The translations under genes and the position numbers were made by a program. 64,000 nt of DNA from Cristatella mucedo (Eukaryota > Bryozoa > Phylactolaemata > Cristatellidae): contig WPIO01000010.1 in NCBI GenBank assembly GCA_009760855.2, positions 7,513,501-7,577,500 of the forward strand. The letters run 5' to 3'. Every line of letters starts with the position of its first letter. Positions within the stretch are counted from its first letter, which is position 1. Below are positions 1 to 9,904 of the stretch, in pieces. The notes beneath the pieces are model-generated. The model did not search any database, was not told where the DNA came from, and was given only the letters and a program-made list of their open reading frames with translations.

Positions 1-2175
1 AGAACGAGGAGACGAATGAAAGCCGAGGAGCAGTGGGTGCAACAGCCCACTCCGAAGGAGCAAGATGGTTGGATGGGTAAGTAGGTGCAAGCAAGCTAAG
101 TGACCTGAAGGCCGGACGGAGAGAATCTTTAAGTAGGACCCGGAGAAGCTCAAACGGAAGTGATGCGATGTGGTAGCTACAGCCGTTATAGACCAGGTAA
201 GCTGCTGAGCTTTGCGCCAGTTGCAGAGGGTTAAGGATACAGGTCGAGACTCCTTAATGCAGGCAAGTGCAGTATTCTAGATGCAACGGCACAAATGCAT
301 TGGAGCTAGTTCTCTTATATAATCAGGCCCCAATGTTAGCAATTTTTCTCTACTAAAAGTAGGCAGACTTGACAAAGAGGCAATGCGCTCATCCGATTAC
401 AAGTCGTTTGGGAATAGCATGACCAGATTAATGGCGGACGTCACTGGAGTGATGCAAGATGAGCCAAGCATGAGGGTGAGGTCTGGCAACTTGAGAGAGT
501 GACACTTGGCTTGCCCGCAACTATTCGGTTGGCCTATGGCTTCTAAAAGTTAATGACCACACAAATGCTAATGACGTCGATGCACGCTGCATGAATATTT
601 ACTGAGTCGGATGAGGAGCAAGATTTAGAAGCATCGAAGGATAGGTACAGCTGTCATTGGCATAGAAATGGAAGCTCGGATTGTGCTTGGCAATTTCATT
701 GGCAAGAGAAAAGAGTGTGTGTGCTCACGAGCGCACAAGTGTAGACAAATAGGAAAAAGAAGAGGAGCTTAAGATCGAACCATGATGTATCCACATATTT
801 TAAGGGCTCCCTGGATGACCTACGGCCATTTACATCTACATTCTGACATCGTTCACTGAGAAAGGATGTAACCCAGTTTAGCACTGTGCCAGTGATACCT
901 ATGCATATCGAGAGGCACTCTGGAAGAATCGGCTGGTCGGTCAATTGCATCAAACGCTGATGCGAGATTACGAGAACTAGCAGAGATGCCCTACCCCGAT
1001 CGGTATCCCTATTAATTAAAGCGTGGAAGTCCGGTACATGGCGAGATGGCACCACGACCTTGGCTAGCGAATCACAGTGCAGCGTTCCTGCTGCTAGGCG
1101 TGAGACAAGACGATAGCCAATCGAAGTGCAGTGTTCCTGAGTAGCAGCCGATAGCCAATCGAAGTGCAGTATTACTGAGTAGCAGCCGACGTGAGGTCGT
1201 TCCAAGTTAATGTCTGACTTGAGTTAAGAATTAAACGTTACTGAGTACAGTTGCGTATAAGTGCTCCAAGTCGTTTGCTGATCAGCATGACGTGCACACT
1301 CACGCAAACAACAATAGATGTTGCGATCGAGATGTGAGAGTGTGTACTCTAACCTATGGCAGTACCGCTGCCTAACTGTTGTCGTTTGCCGGTACTAGGC
1401 TGGGGGCCCCCTAACTTTGGCTACCGAATCAGAGCGCAGCATTCCTGCTGCTAGGCGCTAGCCAATCGAAGCGCGGTCCTGAGTCGCAGACGGCAGGAGT
1501 TCATATTCGAGTTAACCCCTGACTTGAGTTAAGAATTACACATTAGCGAGTACACAGGCTCACTCGACGACAAAAACATAGTGCACGAAGAGGTAAGAGA
1601 CGTGTAAATTTACGTACAGCATTGTATTTCTACTGTTACCCAGCGAAGCAAGTCCACAAGCTCACCTGTTGCTTAGATCATAGTAGCTCCGAAGCAAATC
1701 AGTTTTGGTCGAATAGTTAGCTCCAAATCCTGAGTGGAACTTGCTAGCTAGATCTGAGAACCTGATGTAATCATTTGTCTGCTAGGACGCCACTAATTTA
1801 AGTGCCTTGGCCAAGAATGGCAGAAGGGAGACAGGACGAAACTTAAGTGGTTTCTCATGACCCAGGGTCGGCTTTTTAATGAGTACTACAGCTGTTTTCT
1901 GAGGGGCCAGTACTTCACCAGCAACCAGGGACGTATCACCCAGCGTCTGTATCGCTGCAGCTGCTGTGGCTGTAAAATCGTTCGGGCTTTTTACGATGCC
2001 AGTCATATTGGCAGCAGGAGAAAATATTTCCTGACAACACAAAAATTTACACATGCTTTTTGATATGTATGCATTTAGTGTGACGTCCCACCCACCACGA
2101 TTCTTTCTAACCTCCCACGTCTGGCCCGATATAGATAGAGGCCACAAGCTTATGCTGGTGAGCCGTGATGGCACA
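1..2175 (-). mobile_element. Degenerate LINE, family C (APE-RT type), cut by window edge
   Basis: Read on the minus strand this holds broken pieces of a non-LTR reverse transcriptase. The amino-terminal palm part is at 2174-1782, with the family motif FRPVSLLPFLAKAL. Between about 1010 and 780 there is a stretch with motifs GITGTVLNW and SFLSER. The catalytic YxDD position near 640-620 reads YAND, so it is damaged. Stops and shifts separate the pieces. A second repeat (family D) is inserted at about 1060-1600. The related copy at 27225-28990 covers the same segments. The element is dead, and its 3' end lies left of the window. Confidence 0.7.
1060..1600 (+). repeat. Interspersed repeat family D, two tandem partial units
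   Basis: Two related units (about 1060-1250 and 1310-1570) share phrases such as TTCCTGCTGCTAGGCG and AGCCAATCGAAG. The first unit contains a 36-bp direct duplication (about 1113-1187). An inverted copy lies at 30560-30845. There is no coding content. It sits inside LINE C, so it inserted later. A solo or dimeric LTR is one possibility, but I could not define termini or target duplications. Confidence 0.5.
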
Positions 2176-2325
2176 CTAGGTAAGGCAGTTGCTTTTCACG
2201 ACCTCGGTCCCGATGTCGTGGGTTCGAATCCTGCGGTGGGCGATCCCTCATTGCAGCTGCAAACGATGGTTATAGCAGTAAAGGCTCTTCTGTCGCTATA
2301 CAACAGAGGCTCTTGAATCAGCTGG
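2155..2325 (+). mobile_element. tRNA-derived SINE, family S2
   Basis: A tRNA-like head contains a pol III B-box-like GGGTTCGAATCC (2220-2231). It is followed by a conserved body (GGCGATCC..., ...AAGGCTCTTCTG) and a terminal ATCAGCT. Six further copies of the same layout occur in the window. Confidence 0.7.
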
Positions 2326-2335
2326 TATTTTTTTC

Positions 2336-2500
2336 TTCTGCAACACATTCACTGAGACCGAGTTTTACTCAGAAGGTCGGCTACTGGTGTAGGCTCGCTT
2401 TAGCTGCTTCTCGATAATACTCCACAGCCGTTCTATGGGCTTCAAATCAGGTGACTGGCTGGGCCACTGCATCAGCAATACATCGGATTCGTAAAAAAAG
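2336..2500 (-). pseudogene. Tc1/mariner transposase C-terminal fragment
   Basis: The minus-strand frame reads [17 protein letters not shown], the signature around the third catalytic acidic residue of Tc1-type DDE transposases, followed by about 20 more residues. There is no start and no complete domain. It forms an inverted repeat with the fragment at 2585-2865. Confidence 0.75.
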
Positions 2501-2584
2501 GACTTTACTCCTCAAGGTATTGACGGTCAAGCCCAGTTGGATTTCATAAGCTCAAATACTCTGCTCGGGGTTCGTTACATTTGG

Positions 2585-2865
2585 CAGCATGACAACAACT
2601 CTAAGCATACTTCCAGGCTGGTCAAGTACTTTTTGAAGAATCAATGTGTGGTGCCGATGCAGTGGCCCAGCCAGTCACCTGATTTGAAGCACCTAGAATG
2701 ACAATGGAGCAATAGCTGACAGGTAGCTGAGGCAGCCTGTTCGGCCTACTCCGGTGGCCGACCTTCTCAGTAAAACTCGGGCTCAGTGGAATGTGCTGCA
2801 GCAGAAGAGAGGCACTTCCATTTAGTTGCCAAGTGCCTGCCAAGCCGTTTTCTGAAAAGTTCACT
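2585..2865 (+). pseudogene. Tc1/mariner transposase C-terminal fragment, inverted partner
   Basis: The plus-strand frame reads HDNNSKHTSRLVKYFL and then [14 protein letters not shown], matching the Tc1 catalytic core. A stop follows the signature directly. The region 2658-2810 is the reverse complement of 2336-2476 with point differences. Confidence 0.75.
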
Positions 2866-2869
2866 CAAA

Positions 2870-4005
2870 ATAAAAGGGCTGAAAAAGGAATAGAGTAGCA
2901 ATACAAAATGGGGCCAAACTAATTGCTTGATGGTAACCCACAACGATGTAATGAAGATCACAAAACTATTCAGAAGACCCCAATATCCTGGCAGCACAAA
3001 GTGAGAACGTAAGCAGTAGAAAAATGGCCAAAGAGCTATACAAATGGTAAAAAATGGCAGTAGACAAACAAGAAGAAAGAGACAGAAGAGGAAGAAAAGC
3101 AGAGAAAGGGATTTTGCTTCTTGGGAATAACTCTTCAGGAGTACGGCTATCACTTCCATTTTGAGATTCCAGCATCGGAGGCCATCCTGGTAACAGCTAA
3201 GCAAAGCGGCTAGTTGGCTCCATAGCAGCACGAACCGGACATTGCCATCAATCAGTTGCATCAGCATGCAGGGCACGGTACAGTGGGTCAGTTAAGTGGC
3301 AAAGCAGCGGCTCACAGCAGCACCTGCTCACAGCAGCACCGGACTGACCCGATAAGGCTTTCTGTTAGGCTGACTTCCTTTTTTTTGGAATTATGCTAGA
3401 CAACTACCCCGTTAAAGCTCAGCAAACACTGAAAAAGCTTGCATGACCTCTGACAATTGTCGTTGGAGATTATCAGTCGGAAAGCTTATCTTCACTAGTG
3501 CCTGGTGAAGCAGCTTCAGACAACATGGACAGCTAGTGGTAAGGTTGGCTCTACAGGCTAACCACTATAACGATAAAGCAGCTCTGAAAATTGAAGGTTG
3601 ATCGAATCTCCTAACCGACTAGTATCTCCCTTGAAGAAATCGGAAGCATAATTCGTCACGACCTCTACGAAGCAGTCTTCCGTGACCCTGAAATAAGGGC
3701 ATCGTTGACCGAAGCTGTGGGTGAGCACATTGATAAGCTTTTGAGTGTTGGGGATGGGTGCTTGGCAAATCTGCCCAAGGCTTGATTGGCCTTTCCAGAC
3801 TGGTCAATAATGCCAACAACCAAACAATACTAAGTAAAAAGAATTTCAAAAAGAGCAAGCTACAATAAATGGCTTAACTACAATGTGTCGTTGGCATTTC
3901 ACCCTAAGAGAGCCACATCTCTATCAAGGCACTGTACAGCTCACTGCAAGAAAAGCAATGACCTAAGAGTTTGTCATTGCCAGAGGATTACCACACTCAT
4001 AATGA
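2870..4005. other. Spacer without recognisable gene
   Basis: I see no coding region or repeat family here that I can name. A 169-codon minus-strand frame (3276-2767) is strongly hydrophobic and runs into the Tc1 fragment antisense; I regard it as chance. Confidence 0.5.
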
Positions 4006-4009
4006 TTTG

Positions 4010-6870
4010 GTAATGCATTGTATCTCCGTCTGTAACTCCACAAAGATAAAAAGACTGGGTGTTACGCAGGAGAGTTTTGTATTGCGCTCTCACAGCTTAA
4101 GCGGCTTTCGGTACGCATTCGGTAGCCAACAGACTTCAGCTCACCCAACAAAGAGAAAGTGGGAAGTATAGCAGGGTCAGGAGAGCAGTTGAGGTAGTGA
4201 GTAGCATGGAAGTTGCAGCTCAGGACCACTGGAAAGGATGAGCCATTGTCGGCAGCAAGAGAGTAGTTGTCGTTGCGTAAGAATTGTGGAAGCGAGTTCC
4301 ACAGTCTAGGACCTGCGGAGCTAAAGCTTCTGTCACCAACTGTCTTTAAGCGGAGGAATGGGACAGCTAATTTATTGTCCACACAGGACCTGAGGGCGCG
4401 AACAGGCTGAAACTGATGCAGCAGTTCAGCTAGATACGAAGGAGCCAAGCCGTGGCAGGCCTTGTGGGTCAGTGTAAGAACTTTGCTCTATATTCGTTGC
4501 TCAACTGGCATCCTTCCTAGCTCTTTTAGCAAAGGAGGCACGTGCTCAATCCTCTGGGACTTGAAGAATAGCCTTGCAGCCATATTCATAGTTAGCTGCA
4601 GTGGCCTGGTAGCTTTCTTTGGTAGCCCAGCCAAAAGGGAATTACAATAATCAAGCCGAGACAGAACTGAGGAGCTAGTTAAATTTTTTGCAAGCCACTG
4701 TGGACGACAGCTCCTAATCTTGGATAGGGATCAGACGTGATGGCTAGCTGTAGATGCAGTCTTCTGAATGAAGCTTTTAAAATCTAGGCAGCTGTCGAAA
4801 ACAGCACCTAAATTTCGAGCACGAGGTGATGGTCGCACGACAGCATCACCTATTAGAAGAGCAAAGCTTTTTAATCGAGCCACATGCTCAGGGTGTTCTA
4901 TGAGCAGCAGTTCGGTTTTATCGTCATTTAGTTTCAAGAAGTTTTCCGACATCCAGGATCGAATGTCGGCAAGTCAGTTGCGGCAGCAGATTCCGACGGT
5001 TTGAATGATGTCAGCATACAAGTGATATCCTAGTTCATGGGCCTCAAATCACTTTTCCCAGAGTTTGAGTATAAATGGAGAACAGCAAGGGACCAAGTAC
5101 AGACCCTTGAGGGACTCCTCCAGAGGTGACCTGTCTCGTGTGTGAGACCTGAACCCCACACGACACGGATTGAACACGATCAGACAAGTACGATTTAAAC
5201 CACGCCAGTGCTTCGTCTGCCAGATCGATAGTTGTTCTCAATCGTTCAAGCAGAACATCGTGATCAATGGTGTCGAAGGCAGCAGACAGATCTAGCAGAG
5301 CTAGGGCAGTGACATTTTCAGCGTCGTTGCCACGTAGATTGTCACTGTTAAAACGGAGGAGAGCAGTTTCAGTGGAGTACTGCCTCTTAAACCCTGATTG
5401 AAATGTTTCTTGACATTTCATTCTTTTCAATATGTTCAACCAGCTTCTTAGCAACAATTTCTTAAGAATCTTTGACAAGAAAGGCAGAAGGGAAATTTGG
5501 CAATAGTTTGCAAGGACCTCTGTATCTAATCCAGGCTTTTTAAGTATATGTAACGATTGCCGATTTGAAGGACTTGTGGAAGACCCCTTTTCCCAAGGAT
5601 GCATTAAAAATCTCGGATATGGCAGGGCTAAGTTGGTCTGCCAGTGAAGACCAATGAGATGATGGTATAGGGCCCTCAGGAGAGCTCTTTTTGCTAGACC
5701 TTATTAAGGTAGCCACATCGCATGCAGAAACCTCAGAAAACCTTAAAGGAAGGTCAGAGGTTGTTATTGCTTTAGTCGGAGGGGGCTTTATGGAGGCACG
5801 AATGTGCACAATTTTTTCAGTAAAGGCTGAAAACTTTTCGGCTGAGCCCTCAATATTTGGGGAGTCAGACCTCTCAGCATTGGCCAGTAAATGGTTTACT
5901 GGCTTATAAATCTGTTTTGGGTCCAACTGGCAGGAATTCAGCTGTCGGATAAAAAAGAAGCCCTGGCTTTTTTAAACTTCCGGGTGTAAACTCGAAGGAA
6001 GTCTTTGAAATTGACTAGATCTGCATCAGACCCCGATTTCTTGAAACGACGTTCAAGCCTGTGCTTAACCCGGTGCATCTGTGGGAGTTTTTGTAAATTG
6101 AAAGGAATCTCCACAACTTTGTACACGGATTGAATGAATGGGAGCATGCTTGTCAAGAGCACTCCTGAGAGTCATGTTCATTGCATCAGTGAGGGTATCG
6201 AGGCTGCCGGTCAAGTCTGAATGCAGACCAAGAAGACGCACCACAAACAGATTTCAAAAATTTGTCTATGTCAATGGTTTGTAAGTTACGTCGCTTGACA
6301 AGTTCGACATTACCCTGTACGTACAAGGTAGCAGGAACAGTAAACGAGACATAACAATGATCTGAGATGATCAGTGGGCCCACCACAAGGTCCGTGAGGA
6401 GGACATCCTCAGTGATCACGAGATCTAGAATATGGCCACCGACGTGGGTGGTATGATTAACGTGTTGGACCAAACCAAAATTATCGTCAAAAAATGAGCA
6501 GACCTGGCTGTTGATAGGGTTGTCAACGTGAATATTGAAGACTCCTACAATCAGTAACGGCCTGTCAAACACAAATATTTTAGCGAGGAACCCTGACAAC
6601 TCCTCTATAAACAAGTTTAGACAGCCAGAAGTATATCCGGTATTTCACAACAGTGAGAGGCATTGTCTTTGACGAAGACCTGATTGCAACCGATTCAAAC
6701 GATGGCCCATGCAAAAAACTGCACATCTTATAGCCAAACGATTCGCGAACAATTGCAACCCCGCCACCAGCCTTGTCAGAATGCACGAACTGATAAAATG
6801 AGAACCTGGACCACCTGATCACGGATAAGTAACCCCTTGGTTTTGAGCGGACATTTAGTAGGCAGAATTT
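4010..6870 (-). mobile_element. Nearly full-length LINE, family A (APE endonuclease + reverse transcriptase), inactive
   Basis: On the minus strand the pieces are in the order expected for CR1/L2-like non-LTR elements. An AP-endonuclease part lies at 6822-6186 (GVFNIHVD, GGHILDLVIT, SDHCYVSFT). A linker follows at 6162-5540. Reverse transcriptase lies at 5604-4730 (LLDLSAAFDTIDHD; SGGVPQGSVLGPLLFSIYT). The carboxy-terminal region is at 4448-4062 ([17 protein letters not shown]). The catalytic YADD motif at 5018-5007 reads YADI, and several stops or shifts split the frame. The 3' end at about 4010 matches the copy at 26405-27225. The clade assignment is inference from motifs. Confidence 0.85.
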
Positions 6871-6889
6871 AAGAGGCTGTCCAACAACT

Positions 6890-7850
6890 GGGCGACAGCG
6901 ATGAAGTGGCTTGTATCAAGCCCGGTGGACGCGGACCCTTCGAATTTGAATTGGACCTTAGTAACGGCTGCCGATCGACGTTTCACAACGTGCTGGGCCA
7001 CGGCAGGTGGGCTGCATTGCAAGAGTTCACCCCAGAGGCTGCCAACGTACCCGTGGTTTGGTCCACGGACTAAGGTGCTTGCTTTTGATGCCAAATGTCT
7101 TGGGGTCGAGCCCTGCGGCGCCTGGATTTAGTTCTCATACATTTTTGCCGAATTTGTGAGAAAACCATTCAAAGCAACATAGATTGACCATATTACACAA
7201 CTAAATCGTCAAAAGAAGTACGGAGAGTGCGAAAGCATGATTGACAGAACTATCAATTAACCATTGAATATTGTAATTGCAGAGCTGGCACGAGACGCAT
7301 CAATAAGAGCTTACAACATCCCCATCCTCACACGTACTGCTACATGAAACTGAAATAAAGGGTTGCAATTAGATCTTCACCACGATACCGTGTGCTTGTT
7401 TGTATACGCACCCACATAGACATGGCTAACATAAAGCGAGCAAACAATTGCTAGCACATGACGAAAACTCAAGAGTTCGTACTGCTCCCATTTAAATGCA
7501 CAGCGTGTAACTCACAAATATGGGCAGCACTTATTCAGCCTAGTTTCAGGCAACGCTTGAAAATTAAACACAAACCGAATCGACGAGCACTCTCGGCGGC
7601 GCTAACCTTTGCACACGCGACAAAAATGCCGGTGAAGCAGTGCTGCCGCAAAGCAGGAGCATGTCTAAAGCGTCGCACGTGCAGCACCGATGAGTCGACG
7701 GCCGAAAAACACTGCTGCAATGAAGAGCGCCCTCTATACTATGCTAATGCTTAGTTCCTTTATATTGCTAATCCGTGTCCGTAGCGTGGAACAACTGTCT
7801 ATTCGACAGCAGTGGAGAGCCAGGAGCGTACAGCACTAGCCACTGCGTAC
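6890..7850. other. Spacer without supported gene
   Basis: No family motif or repeat was recognised. A 98-codon plus-strand frame at 7458-7754 is basic and cysteine-containing (KQCCRKAGACLKRRTC) but lacks any further support. Confidence 0.4.
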
Positions 7851-7854
7851 AAAT

Positions 7855-8000
7855 AAATATAAATATAAATATAATTCATTTATATAGCGCCCCAAGAGAA
7901 TTTAATCTCTATTCAGGCGCTTCACATATGCCTCGGGGCTCGAGCCCACGACCTCAGTCTGACCTTGGTCGGGGCGAGCACCTTAACCGCTAGACCAAAC
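7855..8000 (-). mobile_element. tRNA-derived SINE, family S1
   Basis: Minus strand: a tRNA-like head with A-box-like TAGCGGTTAAGG and B-box-like GGGCTCGAGCCC is followed by a hairpin-forming tail (GCGCC...AGAGATT...TCTCTTGGGGCGC) and an AT-rich (ATAA)n end at 7855-7875. The tail resembles the 3' ends of the LINE families here. Confidence 0.75.
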
Positions 8001-8399
8001 GCAGACTTAATTTTATTACACACGGCGCATCCTGCTCCTATGAGCCTATGGGAGCTGGCGGCTCATCGAGTTCATGCAGCTTCAAGTTCGAACCAATTCA
8101 TTCATTCCACAGTCGCTTTTAAGGTGGTGGGGCGAGAAAATTTGAATGGCCAGAATACCGAGGCGATACGCAGCCGATACCTCGACGAGCCGTCATAATT
8201 AACAACTGTGTCAGCCGTTAGCCGACACGTCGCCAGCAGCTGCTGGGGGCGCAGCGGCAGCACCAGCGGCTGTGGTGGGAGCACCCACCCCGCGCGACTA
8301 GAGCCGCTCGCTCTACCCATTAAATGCGACTACAACATGGCACCGTAGAAATAGCGATACCAAATGAACGAGTGATTGCATAAACCTGGCCCCCATGCC

Positions 8400-9311
8400 C
8401 GGCGAGTGGAAAATCCCCACCTTGCTGATAAACCCAGAGAAGAAATCACCGTTCCCTCCCCATCCCGGCCCACGTTTCCCCGGGCGCACTACGACGAAAT
8501 AAGGACGGGGCGCGTATGCAGCCATTTTTGTCATGCGAGACGGATTTCCTAACCTGGATGAATCGCGTCCACAGGAGTATTCGAATCACATTAAGAATCG
8601 CATCAATTCGTGGGTCCGAGTAGTACGCAAATCGCACCTTAAAAATTTCTGCGCCTCTAACACGCCGCGCACCAATCACCAACGGTTTAACAGCCTCGCT
8701 GTAGTGCGCGAGCTGTTTGCTTCCTGTTTGGCCCCTTCCGTCTTGGCCACGAAAAATGGTCGCACGGCTGTGTCGGTTTGTAGACATTTGATAGGCTGAG
8801 ACTCCGGTTCCTGCAGACCGCGTGACCGCGGGATTTCACTCGTTGACCTGGCATATTGCCGCTGCCAGGTATGACGCCACGGTTTGGTTTGTGGAGCGAC
8901 ACGGTCGGGCGCTAGCTATGAACTCAGTGACGACCGCTTAGTGCGCCCTGCGCTGCTATGTGGTGAGCGAGTAGCGGTAAGCCGCCGCCCGGGCGTCTGA
9001 CTATTCCGAATATATTCATACTCCTGTAGAATTTATTTTCCCTTTCTGTCCGCGTTGCTTGTTCGCCGTCTGCTTATAGAGTTTCCGCAATGGGGCTCTC
9101 ACGGTGTGGCTCTCCGAGTTTCGTCAACGGTCGGTTGAGTCGCTGTATACGCCTCGTTCGGGCTCGAGCGCACTGTAGTACCGCTGTCCCCGCGTTGCTC
9201 CGTCGCTAATTGCGGCGTTTTTAGTTCGCGGCGCGTCTCAGGCTGCTTCAATTTGACCGGTTTACTACCCTAGGATAGGCCGAGTAACCAGGCCACCGCT
9301 CGCTGGTGCGT
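8400..9311 (+). promoter_or_regulatory. GC/CpG-rich promoter and 5' UTR region of the RNF19-type gene
   Basis: CpG-rich DNA with no repeats precedes the first coding exon. An ACCAATCA element (CCAAT-type) lies near 8670. The transcription start cannot be placed from sequence. Short open frames on both strands here look like by-products of high GC. Confidence 0.4.
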
Positions 9312-9904
9312 ATGCTTGAGATGATCAAAGGACGCCAATCATCCGCTTCGGGCAGCGGCCGAAAGAGTGGAAAAACTGGAAAGCCCCCGAAGTCGCCGAG
9401 GCCGACGTTTTCTATCCTATCTTTATTCGCCACTGACCGAAATAAGAAACAGGGCAAGGGCGGCTTGCCACCGACCCCGGTGTACGCTAATGCCGACGGA
9501 GGCGGCTCGGCGGCAGCCGCATCGGGCGTGTATGGCGAACCCGGGCAGTCGGCGGCATCGCACGATGACGCGAGACTGGACTCGGTCGTCGGTGGCGAAA
9601 CGTCTAAGGGCAAGCTGAAGGAGTGTCCACTTTGCTTTGAGGAGCAGCCGATGGAGAACTTCTGCAACCTAGCAACGTGCTCTCACCGATCGTGTATCAC
9701 CTGCATGAGGCAGTACTTGAAGATAGAGATCGCCGAGAGCCGCGTGAGCATAAGCTGCCCCGAGTGCTCCGAGCTGCTGCATCCGTCGGACATCAAGCGC
9801 TTGCTGAGGAGCGATGTTCTGATGGATAAGTGGGAGAAGTTCATGCTTCGACGGGTGCTTGTGTCAGACCCAGATGCCAGGTGGTGCCCAGCTCCGGACT
9901 GCGG
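9312..9904 (+). CDS. RNF19: RNF19 exon 1: N-terminus and RING1
   Basis: Residues 1-197 plus two bases of Gly198. A basic, Gly/Ala-rich leader precedes RING1 (C105, C108 and further Cys/His to C152). The donor is GG|GTGAGT. Confidence 0.93.

Noticed and set aside
2767-3276. 169-codon hydrophobic minus frame as a membrane protein
   Set aside because: It is partly antisense to the Tc1 fragment, of low-complexity Leu/Phe composition from an A/G-rich strand, with no conserved context.
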